From an uncultured Collinsella sp. (lineage in GTDB: Bacteria; Actinomycetota; Coriobacteriia; Coriobacteriales; Coriobacteriaceae), in the NCBI GenBank assembly GCA_900555515.1, contig USLO01000006.1:1-24476 (forward strand): 24,476 nt of DNA. The letters run 5' to 3'. Positions 7,576 to 16,152 of the stretch are shown here, piece after piece. The notes beneath the pieces were generated by a model that was not told where the DNA came from, ran no database searches, and saw only the letters and a program-made list of their open reading frames with translations. Each line of letters starts with the position of its first letter. Within the stretch, counting starts at the first letter, position 1. A program made the position numbers and the translations under genes.

Positions 7576-8598
7576 ATGATTGCAATTCTAAAGCAGAGCG
7601 CCAGCGACGAGGCCGTCAGCCATATCGTCAGCTGGATTGAGAAAAAAGGCCTGAAGACCGACGTCTCGCGCGGCGAGAACGAGACGATTATCGGCCTGGT
7701 GGGCGATACGACCAAGATCGACCCGTTCCTGCTCGAGTCCATGGATGTCGTCGAGCGCGTGCAGCGCGTCTCCGAGCCTTTTAAGCGTGCCAACCGCAAA
7801 TTCCACCCCGAGGATTCCGTCATCGACTGCGGCCACGGCGTCAAGATCGGCGGCGACCAGTTCCAGGTCATCGCCGGTCCCTGCTCCGTCGAGGGCGAGA
7901 ACCTCATCCGCATCGCACGCCGCGTGAAGGCCGCCGGCGCCACGATGCTGCGCGGTGGCGCCTACAAGCCCCGCACCTCCCCCTACGCCTACCAGGGCAT
8001 GGGCCCCGCCGGCCTCGACCTGCTGTGCGAGGCGTCTGCCGAGCTCGACATGCCGATCGTCACCGAGATCATGGACCCACGCGACGTACAGGTCTTCTTG
8101 GACAAGAAGATTGACGTCATGCAGATCGGCGCCCGCAACGCCCAGAATTTCCCCCTGCTCAAGGAGGTCGGCAAGACCCAGACTCCGATCTTGCTTAAGC
8201 GCGGCATGTCCGGCACGATCGACGAGCTGCTCATGGCCGCCGAGTACATCATGAGCGAGGGCAACGACAACGTCATCCTGTGCGAGCGCGGTATCCGCAC
8301 CTTCGAGACCCGCACCCGCAACACCTTCGACCTCAACGCCGTGCCGGTGCTGCACCACCTGTCGCACCTGCCCGTCGTCGCCGACCCCAGCCACGCCACC
8401 GGCTACACCCGCTACGTTGAGCCCATGGCGCTCGCTGCGACCGCCTGCGGTGCCAACGGCCTGGAGATCGAGGTCCACGACGAGCCGAGCCGCGCCTGGT
8501 CCGACGGCGCCCAGGCCCTCACCCCCGATCAGTTCGACGACACCATGCGCCGCATCCGAGCCATCCGCGAGGTTGTCTGCCAAGAGACCATGGAGTAG
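7576..8598 (+). CDS. aroF: 3-deoxy-7-phosphoheptulonate (DAHP) synthase, type I beta
   Basis: This cytoplasmic enzyme condenses phosphoenolpyruvate and erythrose 4-phosphate to DAHP, the first step of the shikimate pathway. The protein has 340 residues. The first ~70 form a ferredoxin-like regulatory domain typical of the I-beta class (as in Thermotoga). The TIM-barrel follows, with IAGPCSVE, the substrate loop GGAYKPRTSPYAYQG, LLKRGMSGTIDE and DPSHATGY, which carry the metal and substrate ligands. The N-terminal domain implies feedback control by an aromatic amino acid; which one cannot be told. The ATG at 7576 is chosen over the upstream open frame because GAGGTGAGAGG lies just before it. 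The gene is first in the operon and is followed by tyrA after two bases. Confidence 0.97.
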   Translation: MIAILKQSASDEAVSHIVSWIEKKGLKTDVSRGENETIIGLVGDTTKIDPFLLESMDVVERVQRVSEPFKRANRKFHPEDSVIDCGHGVKIGGDQFQVIAGPCSVEGENLIRIARRVKAAGATMLRGGAYKPRTSPYAYQGMGPAGLDLLCEASAELDMPIVTEIMDPRDVQVFLDKKIDVMQIGARNAQNFPLLKEVGKTQTPILLKRGMSGTIDELLMAAEYIMSEGNDNVILCERGIRTFETRTRNTFDLNAVPVLHHLSHLPVVADPSHATGYTRYVEPMALAATACGANGLEIEVHDEPSRAWSDGAQALTPDQFDDTMRRIRAIREVVCQETME

Positions 8599-8600
8599 CC

Positions 8601-9515
8601 ATGGGTACGGTGAGAAACGCGCGCGTTAACCAGGGCGGCCCCAAGTGCGCCGGCATCGTCGGCCTTGGCCTCATCGGCGGCAGCTTTGCCCGCGGCTATG
8701 CACAGGCAGGCGTCCGCGTGCTGGCCTGGGACCCCGATGACGATGTCATGACGGCCGCCAGCATGGGCACTGTCGCCGGAGAGCTCAACGATAAGACACT
8801 CGGCGAATGCGACATCATCGTCCTGGCCTGCTATCCCGAGGCATGCATCGAGTGGCTCGAGGCGCACGCCCAGGCGCTCGCCGACGCCACCGACACCGAC
8901 GCCATCATGGGCCCCGTGGTGATCGACACGGTGGGCGTCAAAGGCATCGTGTGCGAGCGCGCCTTTGAGCTTGCCCGCGAGAACGGCTTTTACTTTGTGG
9001 GCGCGCACCCCATGGCGGGCACGCAGTACTCGGGCTATGCGCACTCCCGCGCCGACCTGTTCCAGGGCGCGCCGCTCGTGCTCGTGCCGCCCGCGGTGGA
9101 CGATGCACTCAAACTGGAGCTTTTGGGCCAGGTGCGCGAGATGGTGCGCCCCTTGGGCTTTGGCAAGTTCAGCGTGACCAGCGCCGCCGAGCACGACCGC
9201 GTCATCGCCTTCACGAGCCAGCTTGCGCACGTGGTGTCCAACGCCTACGTAAAGAGCCCGACCGCCCAGGTCCACCACGGCTTTTCGGCCGGTAGCTACC
9301 GCGATCTCACCCGCGTGGCGCACCTCAACCCGCAAATGTGGTCCGAGCTCATGATCGACGACGCCGACGCGCTCGCCTTCGAGATCGACCATCTAATCGA
9401 GTCGCTTGGCGCCTACAGCCGTGCGCTCAAGGACCGCGACCAGCGCTATCTGGAGAATCTCCTTGCCGAGGGCGACCGCATTAAGCGCGCGCTCGACGAC
9501 GAGACCTCCCACTAG
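8601..9515 (+). CDS. tyrA: Prephenate dehydrogenase
   Basis: The 304-residue protein oxidatively decarboxylates prephenate to 4-hydroxyphenylpyruvate, the committed step to tyrosine. A Rossmann dinucleotide motif GLGLIGGS is near residues 21-28. The catalytic-region motif GAHPMAGTQYSGY lies near 134-146, with the family His, and the helical C-terminal dimerisation domain completes the protein. There is no fused chorismate mutase and no C-terminal ACT domain, so feedback inhibition by tyrosine would have to act through the core enzyme. Cofactor choice (NAD or NADP) is not settled. The ATG is two bases after the aroF stop, with the end of aroF supplying a GGAG ribosome site, so translation is coupled. 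Confidence 0.96.
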   Translation: MGTVRNARVNQGGPKCAGIVGLGLIGGSFARGYAQAGVRVLAWDPDDDVMTAASMGTVAGELNDKTLGECDIIVLACYPEACIEWLEAHAQALADATDTDAIMGPVVIDTVGVKGIVCERAFELARENGFYFVGAHPMAGTQYSGYAHSRADLFQGAPLVLVPPAVDDALKLELLGQVREMVRPLGFGKFSVTSAAEHDRVIAFTSQLAHVVSNAYVKSPTAQVHHGFSAGSYRDLTRVAHLNPQMWSELMIDDADALAFEIDHLIESLGAYSRALKDRDQRYLENLLAEGDRIKRALDDETSH

Positions 9516-9551
9516 ACCACCTATCACGCCAGGTCGAAAGGACCGAAGCTT

Positions 9552-10658
9552 ATGGCGATTACCATCGATATCGACACTGCACGCCCCTACCAGGTGCATG
9601 TTGGCACGTTTTTGCTGGAGCAGGCGGGACCGCTCGTGCGCGCCACTGCCGGCGGTACCAAGGCCGTCATCGTGACGGACACCAACGTGGGTCCGCTCTA
9701 CCAGATGCCCGTCAAGCAGAGCCTGGAAGCGTCAGGCTATGAGGTAAGCATCTGCACCTTCGAAGCCGGCGAGGTACACAAGCGCGCAGAGACCTACGTC
9801 AACATCTTGGAGTTTGTGGCCGAGCATGAGCTTTCGCGCTCCGACGTGATCGTGGCACTCGGTGGCGGCGTCGTGGGCGACGTGGCGGGCTTTGTGGCCG
9901 CCACCTACATGCGCGGCTGCAAGTTTGTGCAGATCCCGACGAGCCTGCTCGCCATGGTGGATTCGTCGGTGGGTGGCAAGACCGCCATCGACCTGGCTGC
10001 AGGCAAGAACTTGGCCGGCGCCTTTTGGCAGCCGAGCGTGGTTATCGCCGACGTGGGGTGCCTGGCCACCCTCACGCCCGAGCAGTTCGCCGACGGCTGC
10101 GGCGAGGTCGTCAAGCACGCCGTGATCGCCGACCCGGAGCTTTTCGCCGAGCTGGAGAAGACCCCACTCACGCTGGAGCTGCTCAACCGCGATGTGGCGC
10201 GCGTAGCGCTCATCATCGCCCGCAATATCGACATCAAGCGCGCCGTGGTCGTTGCCGACGAGCGCGAGATCAACCAGCGCAAGCTCCTCAACTTTGGACA
10301 CAGCGCCGGACACGCCGTCGAGGCCTGCGAGCACTTTGAGCTCGGACACGGCAACTGTGTGTCGATCGGCATGGGCATCATCACGCGCGCCGCGGCTCTG
10401 CACGGCATTTGCGATGCTGCACTGCCCGGTCGTATCGAGGAGCTCTGCGCCCGCCATGGCCTCAAGACCCGCTGCGACCTAGATGCCGATGCCGTTTTTG
10501 CCGAGGCGCTCCACGACAAGAAGCGCGCGGGCGACACCATCGACCTGGTGATTCCGCACGGCATCGGCCGCTGCAGCATCGACCGCACGCCGCTTTCCAC
10601 TTTCCACGAACTCATTGCCGAGGGCCTCGGCCAGAAGGGAGACGCATTCGCATGCTAG
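9552..10658 (+). CDS. aroB: 3-dehydroquinate synthase
   Basis: This 368-residue enzyme cyclises DAHP to 3-dehydroquinate using NAD and a metal ion. The NAD-binding stretch ALGGGVVGDVAGFVAA (near 98-113), the IPTSLLAMVDSSVGGKT segment (near 127-143) and the metal ligands in GEVVKH and NFGHSAGHAVE and ELGHGN are all visible. The length is normal for the family. An AAAGGA ribosome site precedes the ATG, 36 bases after tyrA. The gene ends inside the start of aroA: its TAG lies seven bases into the next gene, a typical coupled junction. No odd feature is seen. Confidence 0.98.
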   Translation: MAITIDIDTARPYQVHVGTFLLEQAGPLVRATAGGTKAVIVTDTNVGPLYQMPVKQSLEASGYEVSICTFEAGEVHKRAETYVNILEFVAEHELSRSDVIVALGGGVVGDVAGFVAATYMRGCKFVQIPTSLLAMVDSSVGGKTAIDLAAGKNLAGAFWQPSVVIADVGCLATLTPEQFADGCGEVVKHAVIADPELFAELEKTPLTLELLNRDVARVALIIARNIDIKRAVVVADEREINQRKLLNFGHSAGHAVEACEHFELGHGNCVSIGMGIITRAAALHGICDAALPGRIEELCARHGLKTRCDLDADAVFAEALHDKKRAGDTIDLVIPHGIGRCSIDRTPLSTFHELIAEGLGQKGDAFAC

Positions 10659-11971
10659 CCCGCATCACCCCGTCCCCGCTTAAGGGCACCGTTCCCGCCA
10701 TCGCGTCCAAGTCGATGGCGCATCGCCTCATCATCTGCGCTGCGCTTGCCAACGGCGAGACGCACGTTACCTGCAACACCACCTGCGCCGACATCGAGGC
10801 TACGGTGCGTTGCCTTACGGCACTGGGCGCTCGCATCGAGACCGTCGAGGACGGCTTCCAGGTCCACCCCACCATGAAGAGCATTGAGTTCGGCCTGCTC
10901 AAGGCCCTTGCCGGCGGCACGCTCGACTGCGGCGAGAGCGGCTCCACGCTCCGCTTTATGCTGCCCGTCGCCTGCGCGCTGGGGGCAGAGGCAACCTTTG
11001 TGGGACAGGGCCGCCTAGGCGCACGCCCGCTGTCCCCGCTCTCGGACGAGATCATTGCCGCCGGCTGCGACCTACAGGGTCTGGGCGGTTTTCCGCTCAA
11101 GACAAGCGGACGCATGCGCCCGGGCACCTTTGTGCTGCCGGGCAACGTAAGCTCGCAGTACATCTCGGGCCTGCTGCTGGCAGCCCCGTTGCTCGCCCAG
11201 CCCTCCTGTGTGCAGGTGACTGGCCTCATTGAGAGCCGCCCCTACATCAACCTGACGATCCAGGCCATGAAGGCCTTTGGCGTTGAGGTCAACGTCGAGC
11301 GCATTCCCGCCAAGGACGGTCAGCCCGAGGTCACGAACTTCCGTGTGAGCAGCGGCTCGTACCGCACGCCCGGCAGCGTGGCCGTCGAGGGCGACTGGTC
11401 CAACGCCGCCTTTTGGCTGTGCGCCGGCGCCATCGGCACCGACCCCATCACCGTCGAGGGCGTGTCGCTGAGCTCCGCACAGGGCGACCGCAACGTGCTC
11501 GCCGCGCTTTCGCGCTTTGGTGCCCGCATCGTGCGCTCCACCAACGCCGCCACCGTGCAGTCCGACAAGCTCGCCGGCTTTGAGATGAGCGCCCACGACA
11601 TTCCGGACCTGGTGCCCGTCATCTCGGCCGTGGCATCGCTGGCTCAGGGCCGCACGTTCATCCGTGACTGCGCACGCCTGCGCATCAAGGAATCTGACCG
11701 TCTGGTCACCACCACCCGCGAGCTCACCGCGCTGGGAGCGCAGGTGCGCATCGCCGGTGACGACCTCATCATCAAGGGTGTCGATGCCTTCACCGGAGGC
11801 GAGGTCGATTCGCACAACGACCACCGCATCGCCATGATGGCCGCCATCGCCGCGAGCCGCGCCACCGGCGAGGTCGTGATTCACGGCGCCGAGGCCGTCA
11901 ACAAGTCCTATCCCGATTTCTTCGACCACTACCGCCTGCTGGGCGGCAAGGTCACACTCGAGGAGGAATAG
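10652..11971 (+). CDS. aroA: 3-phosphoshikimate 1-carboxyvinyltransferase (EPSP synthase)
   Basis: The 439-residue protein transfers the enolpyruvyl group of phosphoenolpyruvate to shikimate 3-phosphate. Motifs in order are ASKSMAHRLIICAALANG near the N-terminus (shikimate phosphate binding), DCGESGSTLRFMLP (the LDCGNSGTT-like PEP loop, with E replacing N), RPLSPLSDEI, SSQYISGLLLAAPL, GDWSNAAFW, RIKESDRL and DHRIAMMAA near the C-terminus. I choose ATG 10652, which overlaps the aroB stop by seven bases, because the family N-terminus begins there; the open frame reaches further left only by chance. A GGGAG ribosome site lies in the end of aroB. The PEP loop deviates from the glyphosate-sensitive GNAGTAMRP type; herbicide response cannot be inferred safely. 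Confidence 0.97.
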   Translation: MLARITPSPLKGTVPAIASKSMAHRLIICAALANGETHVTCNTTCADIEATVRCLTALGARIETVEDGFQVHPTMKSIEFGLLKALAGGTLDCGESGSTLRFMLPVACALGAEATFVGQGRLGARPLSPLSDEIIAAGCDLQGLGGFPLKTSGRMRPGTFVLPGNVSSQYISGLLLAAPLLAQPSCVQVTGLIESRPYINLTIQAMKAFGVEVNVERIPAKDGQPEVTNFRVSSGSYRTPGSVAVEGDWSNAAFWLCAGAIGTDPITVEGVSLSSAQGDRNVLAALSRFGARIVRSTNAATVQSDKLAGFEMSAHDIPDLVPVISAVASLAQGRTFIRDCARLRIKESDRLVTTTRELTALGAQVRIAGDDLIIKGVDAFTGGEVDSHNDHRIAMMAAIAASRATGEVVIHGAEAVNKSYPDFFDHYRLLGGKVTLEEE

Positions 11972-11972
11972 C

Positions 11973-13070
11973 ATGTCCTCGACCTTTGGCAACGTCTTGC
12001 ATCTGAGCATCTTCGGCCAATCTCACTCCCCCGCTATCGGCTGCTCGCTCGATGGCATCCCGGCGGGCATCGCCGTGAACCAGGAGAAGCTGCAGGCCTT
12101 CCTCGACCGTCGCGCCCCCGGTCGCGACGAGACCGCGACCAAACGCCGCGAGGCCGACACCACGCACATCATCGCCGGTGTTGTCGATGGATATACCACC
12201 GGCGCGCCCATCGCCGCGATTATCGAGAACACCAACACGCGCTCCAAGGATTACTCCGAGCTGCGCCGCAAGCCCCGTCCGGGACATGCGGACTTCCCTG
12301 CGCGCGTGAAGTATCACAACATGCACGATGTCGCTGGTGGCGGGCATTTTTCCGGTCGCCTGACGGCACCCTTATGCATCGCTGGCGGCATTGCGCTGCA
12401 GGCACTCGAGGCCCGCGGCATTCAGGTCATGGCGCACGTCGCGCAGATCGGCGGCATCTCCGACCTGCCGATGGACGATATGGCCTATCGCGAGGCCGAC
12501 CGCAAGGCGATCCTTACGAACGATCTGCCGTGCATTGACGCCGCCGCAGCCGGCCGCATGCGCGAGGAGATCCTAGCCGCGCGCGACGAACTCGACAGCA
12601 TCGGCGGCATCGTGGAGTGCGGCATTTACGGGCTTCCCGCGGGCATCGGCGACCCCATGTTTGACGGCATCGAGAACCGCATCGCGCAAATCGCGTTTGG
12701 CATTCCCGCTGTAAAGGGCGTGGAGTTTGGCATGGGCTTTGCCGTGGCCGCCATGCGCGGCAGCGAGAACAACGATCCGTATCGCATCGATGCCGAGACC
12801 GAAAAGATCGAGGTCGAGTCCAATAACGCCGGCGGCATTCTGGGCGGCATCTCCACCGGCGCGCCCGTCATGTGGCGCATGGCCGTAAAGCCGACGCCCT
12901 CCATTGGCCGCGAGCAGCAGACCGTAGACATGGACGCCATGGAAAATGCCAAGCTCTCGGTCCACGGCCGCCACGACCCCTGTATCGTCCCCCGAGCTGT
13001 CCCCGTTGCCGAAGCAGCCGCGGCGCTCGCCATCTGGGACGCCCTCCTCGAGGACGCCGCCCAGCGCTAA
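11973..13070 (+). CDS. aroC: Chorismate synthase
   Basis: This 365-residue enzyme makes chorismate by trans-elimination of phosphate from EPSP and needs reduced FMN. Motifs include FGQSHSPAIG near residue 15 (the family GESHG site with the His kept), RRAPGRDETATKRREAD, GHADFPARVKY, and GGGHFSGRLTAPLC where many proteobacterial enzymes have GGGRSSARET. The late ENNDPYRID and HGRHDPCIVPRAVPV segments are also normal. The GQSHS and GHFSGRLT forms are, from memory, usual in anaerobic Gram-positive lineages. The ATG is one base after the aroA stop, with GAGGAA straddling it. There is no flavin reductase domain, so FMN must be reduced by another protein. Confidence 0.97.
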   Translation: MSSTFGNVLHLSIFGQSHSPAIGCSLDGIPAGIAVNQEKLQAFLDRRAPGRDETATKRREADTTHIIAGVVDGYTTGAPIAAIIENTNTRSKDYSELRRKPRPGHADFPARVKYHNMHDVAGGGHFSGRLTAPLCIAGGIALQALEARGIQVMAHVAQIGGISDLPMDDMAYREADRKAILTNDLPCIDAAAAGRMREEILAARDELDSIGGIVECGIYGLPAGIGDPMFDGIENRIAQIAFGIPAVKGVEFGMGFAVAAMRGSENNDPYRIDAETEKIEVESNNAGGILGGISTGAPVMWRMAVKPTPSIGREQQTVDMDAMENAKLSVHGRHDPCIVPRAVPVAEAAAALAIWDALLEDAAQR

Positions 13071-13123
13071 CCCGACTCACCTGGGTTGCCCGTCAACTCT
13101 GCCATTACGTGAAAGGGGCCTCC

Positions 13124-14269
13124 ATGGACCTTGCCGATATCCGCCAGACCATCGATGGCATCGACACCACGCTCCTCAACAGCTTTGTCGAGCGTATGGA
13201 CATTGCCACCGAGGTCGCCAAATCAAAGATCGAGATGGGCAAGGCTGTCTTTGACCCCGCCCGCGAGCGCTCCAAGCTCAACAACCTCGCCAGCCGCGCG
13301 CCCGAGCGCTACGAGGCGCAGACCATCACCCTGTTCCGTCTCCTCATGAGCATGAGCAAGGCCGAGCAGCAGCGCTACATCAACGAGCTCAAGGGCATCA
13401 CTGTCTCGCAAAAGGCCCACGCGACGGCTGCAGCCTCCGACACGCCCTTCCCTCAAACTGCCACCGTCGCTTGCCAGGGCGTTGAGGGTGCTTACAGTCA
13501 AATCGCCGCGTGTAAGCTCTTCGACGTGCCCGATATCGCGTTCTTCGAGACCTTCGAAGGTGTCATGCGCGCTGTACGCGACGGCTTCTGCGAATTTGGC
13601 GTACTGCCCATCGAAAACTCCACCGCCGGCTCGGTCAACGCCGTCTACGACCTGCTCGCCCAGTTCGACTTCCACATCGTGCGCTCGCTTCGCCTCAAGA
13701 TCGACCACAACTTGCTCGTCAAGCCCGGCACCAAGCTCGCCGACGTGCGCGAGGTCTACAGCCACGGCCAAGCCATTGCCCAGTGTGCCGGCTTTATCGA
13801 GTCCCACGACCTGCACGCCACCAAGTACCCAAACACGGCCATGTCGGCCGAGATGGTCGCCAACTCCGAGCGCACCGACGTCGCCGCCATCGCCTCGCGC
13901 AGCTGTGCCACGCTGTATGGCCTCGAGGTGCTGGAGCCCAATATCCAAGACTCGGACAACAACTACACGCGCTTTGTCGTCATCAGCCGCGAGCCGCGCG
14001 TCTACCCCGGCGCCAACCGTACCTCGCTCATGATCACCACGGCCAACGAGCCGGGCGCCCTCTATCGCGTGCTCGAGCGCTTCTACGCACTCAACATCAA
14101 CCTCATCAAGCTCGAGAGCCGCCCCATCCCCGGTCGCGACTTTGAGTTTATGTTCTACTTTGACCTGGACTGCCCCTTTGGCAGCAAGGCCCTCGACGAC
14201 CTGCTCGATTCGATCGACGACGTGTGTGAGAGCTTCACCTACTTTGGCAGCTACACGGAGGTGCTCTAG
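13124..14269 (+). CDS. pheA: Bifunctional chorismate mutase-prephenate dehydratase (P-protein)
   Basis: The 381-residue protein converts chorismate to prephenate and then to phenylpyruvate. An AroQ-type chorismate mutase occupies roughly residues 1-85 (IDGIDTTLLNSFVERMDIA, then FDPARE). The dehydratase domain spans about 110-285, with GVEGAYSQIA, PIENSTAGSV and the catalytic YTRFVVIS. A C-terminal ACT domain carries GALYRVLERF and KLESRPIPG, the two motifs that bind phenylalanine for feedback inhibition. The ATG follows an AAAGGGG ribosome site; the longer open frame upstream overlaps the end of aroC and is not translated sequence. The TAG stop is immediately followed by the ATG of the next gene. 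Confidence 0.97.
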   Translation: MDLADIRQTIDGIDTTLLNSFVERMDIATEVAKSKIEMGKAVFDPARERSKLNNLASRAPERYEAQTITLFRLLMSMSKAEQQRYINELKGITVSQKAHATAAASDTPFPQTATVACQGVEGAYSQIAACKLFDVPDIAFFETFEGVMRAVRDGFCEFGVLPIENSTAGSVNAVYDLLAQFDFHIVRSLRLKIDHNLLVKPGTKLADVREVYSHGQAIAQCAGFIESHDLHATKYPNTAMSAEMVANSERTDVAAIASRSCATLYGLEVLEPNIQDSDNNYTRFVVISREPRVYPGANRTSLMITTANEPGALYRVLERFYALNINLIKLESRPIPGRDFEFMFYFDLDCPFGSKALDDLLDSIDDVCESFTYFGSYTEVL

Positions 14270-15520
14270 ATGACCGATACCGCCGCAACCCGCCCCTACG
14301 GCGTACTGGGCCGCGTGCTGGGCCACAGCTACACCCCGACCATCTACAAAGAGCTCGCTGGGCTCGAGTACGTGCGATTTGAGCGCGAGCCCGAGGACCT
14401 CTCGGCCTTTATGACCGGCAACGAGTGGGAAGGCACCAACGTGACCATCCCCTACAAACGTGCCGTCATGAACTACCTGGACGAGCTGAGCCCGCTCGCC
14501 GAGCGCATGGGCAACGTCAACACCATCACGCGCCTGCCCGACGGGCGCCTGCGCGGCGACAACACCGACTACTTTGGTTTTCAGTGCCTGGTCGAGGAGC
14601 TGGGGGTTGAGGTTACCGGCAAGAAGGTCCTCGTGCTTGGCGCTACCGGTGGCGCCGGCACCACGGCAAGCATGGTGCTCGGCGACCTGGGCGCCACCGT
14701 GGTGCCCGTGGGCCGCACGAGCGAGGTCAACTACGGCAACATCGCGCAGCAGTCCGACGCCGCCCTACTCGTCAACTGCACGCCCGCCGGCATGTTCCCC
14801 CATTGCCCCGACGCGCCTTGCACGCTCGAAGGGCTCGATGCGCTCGAAGGCGTTATCGACATTGTCTACAACCCCGCCCGCACGGGCCTGATGCTCGAGG
14901 CCGAGCGCCGCGGTATCCCCTGCATCGGCGGCCTGCTGATGCTCGTGGCCCAAGCGGCACAGGCCGTCGAGCGCTATACCGGCCAAGTCACCCCGCGCAA
15001 GCGCATCTTGGACGTAACAGAGCGTCTGTCCCGCCGCGAGCAAAACATTGCCCTGATCGGCATGCCGGGTTCGGGCAAGACCCGCGTGGGCGAGCAGATC
15101 GCCCTGCTCACGGGTCGCGAGCACATCGACTTGGACCGAGCGCTTGAGGAGCGCCTGGGCATGCCCTGCGCCGACTATATCGTCGAGCGCGGCGAGGCAA
15201 CCTTCCGCGAGCAGGAGACGGCGGCGCTGGCCGACATCTCCAAGCGCAGCGGCCTGGTGCTCTCAACCGGCGGCGGCATAGTCACGCGTGACGAGAACTA
15301 TCCGCTGCTGCACCAGAACAGCCAAATCGTGATGCTCAACCGCAAGCTCGAAGAGCTCGCCCACAAGGGCCGCCCCATCACCGCCCGCGACGGCATCGAA
15401 AAGCTGGCGGAACAGCGCATGCCGCGCTACCGCGCCTGGGCCGACTACATCATCGACTCACGCGACTGCGCCGCCAACACCGCCCAAGCCCTCCTCGACA
15501 CCCTCCCACCCGCCCTCTAA
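14270..15520 (+). CDS. Fused shikimate dehydrogenase-shikimate kinase (AroE-AroK)
   Basis: The 416-residue protein joins two consecutive pathway steps. Residues 1 to about 250 are a shikimate dehydrogenase (GVLGRVLGHSYTP, NVTIPYK with the catalytic Lys, GDNTDYFGF, GATGGAG, NCTPAGM, IDIVYNP). Residues from about 258 are a shikimate kinase with P-loop GMPGSGKT, HIDLDRALEE, FREQE, STGGG and RMPRYRAWAD. All key kinase residues appear present. In the dehydrogenase the second Ser of the HSxSP signature is Thr, and the segment between GRTSE and NCTPAGM is visibly shorter than in E. coli AroE. GGAGGTG precedes the ATG, which abuts the pheA stop. Fusion would keep shikimate production and phosphorylation together. 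Confidence 0.95.
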   Translation: MTDTAATRPYGVLGRVLGHSYTPTIYKELAGLEYVRFEREPEDLSAFMTGNEWEGTNVTIPYKRAVMNYLDELSPLAERMGNVNTITRLPDGRLRGDNTDYFGFQCLVEELGVEVTGKKVLVLGATGGAGTTASMVLGDLGATVVPVGRTSEVNYGNIAQQSDAALLVNCTPAGMFPHCPDAPCTLEGLDALEGVIDIVYNPARTGLMLEAERRGIPCIGGLLMLVAQAAQAVERYTGQVTPRKRILDVTERLSRREQNIALIGMPGSGKTRVGEQIALLTGREHIDLDRALEERLGMPCADYIVERGEATFREQETAALADISKRSGLVLSTGGGIVTRDENYPLLHQNSQIVMLNRKLEELAHKGRPITARDGIEKLAEQRMPRYRAWADYIIDSRDCAANTAQALLDTLPPAL

Positions 15521-15522
15521 CC

Positions 15523-15563
15523 AAAACCACCACAAAGGGGACAGGCTCCTTTGCGGTGGTTTT
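15523..15563 (+). terminator. Strong hairpin between aroE-aroK and aroQ
   Basis: Arms AAAACCACC (15523-15531) and GGTGGTTTT (15555-15563), extended inside by CAAAGG/CCTTTG (15533-15538 with 15548-15553), one mismatch between. The 3' arm ends in TTTTG, so it could work as a weak terminator or processing site on the plus strand and, by symmetry, on the minus strand. It may reduce aroQ relative to the upstream genes. Confidence 0.5.
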
Positions 15564-15584
15564 GCAATCGCAAAGGAAGCAACC

Positions 15585-16022
15585 ATGAAAGCACTCGTCA
15601 TTAATGGCCCCAACCTCAACATGCTCGGCATTCGCGAGCCGGGCATCTATGGCAGCGACAGCTACGACCGCTTAGTGCAGATCTGCCAGAAAGCGGGCGC
15701 CGCACAGGGCTTCGACGAGGTCGAGGTCTTCCAGTCCAACCACGAGGGCAACATCATCGACAAGATCCAGGAGGCCTACGGCAAGGTCGACGGCATCGTC
15801 ATCAACCCGGCTGCCTACACGCATACGAGCGTGGCGATCCTCGACGCCCTCAAGGCCGTTGCCATCCCTGCCGTCGAGGTGCACATCAGCGCCGTAGAGA
15901 CGCGCGAAGACTTCCGCCAGGTGAGCTATGCACGCCTAGCTTGCTTCGCCACCATCACCGGCGAGGGCCTGCAAGGCTACGCCCACGCGCTGGAGCTGCT
16001 GAGGGAACGTCTCGAAAAGTAG
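15585..16022 (+). CDS. aroQ: 3-dehydroquinate dehydratase, type II
   Basis: This 145-residue enzyme dehydrates 3-dehydroquinate to 3-dehydroshikimate, the third pathway step. It is the type II (dodecameric, no Schiff base) class: NGPNLNMLGIREPGIYG carries the catalytic Arg and Tyr, SNHEGNIIDKI follows, then INPAAYTHTSVAI and VEVHISAVETREDFRQVS with the His ligands. Length is typical. AAAGGAA lies upstream of the ATG. It closes the aromatic operon: with it, all seven steps from DAHP to chorismate are encoded in this window. It is separated from the other genes by the hairpin at 15523-15563. Confidence 0.98.
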   Translation: MKALVINGPNLNMLGIREPGIYGSDSYDRLVQICQKAGAAQGFDEVEVFQSNHEGNIIDKIQEAYGKVDGIVINPAAYTHTSVAILDALKAVAIPAVEVHISAVETREDFRQVSYARLACFATITGEGLQGYAHALELLRERLEK

Positions 16023-16067
16023 CCTCGCGAGCAAATCCATCAACGCGATTCACACGCTAATAATGCC

Positions 16068-16108
16068 AGTGCCGCCAGCAGCAACCTCGCTACTGGCGGC
16101 ACTTTATT
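16068..16108 (+). terminator. Terminator of the aromatic operon
   Basis: Perfect 11-base-pair stem (16068-16078 with 16093-16103), 14-base loop, then TTATT. It lies 45 bases after aroQ. A second inverted pair, ATGCCAGT (16063-16070) and ACTGGCAT (16109-16116), encloses and partly competes with it. Confidence 0.75.
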
Positions 16109-16115
16109 ACTGGCA

Positions 16116-16121
16116 TATAAT
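16116..16121 (+). promoter_or_regulatory. Possible -10 box of the two-gene cassette
   Basis: Perfect TATAAT directly after the aro terminator and 32 bases before the DUF4869-like gene. No good -35 box is visible. It is the only promoter-like element between the terminator and the cassette. Confidence 0.4.
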
Positions 16122-16152
16122 CATTGCAGTCACACAACGTCTGGAGACGCGC

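Noticed and set aside
13223..14326. 367-codon minus-strand open frame opposite pheA
   Set aside because: Antisense shadow of pheA with no start signal; similar shadows at 8529-9392 and 11072-12010 were rejected for the same reason.
16063..16152. Upstream ATG extending the DUF4869-like protein by 30 residues
   Set aside because: The extension lies in the aro terminator hairpin and the -10 box; the ATG at 16153 has a GGAG site and matches the family start.
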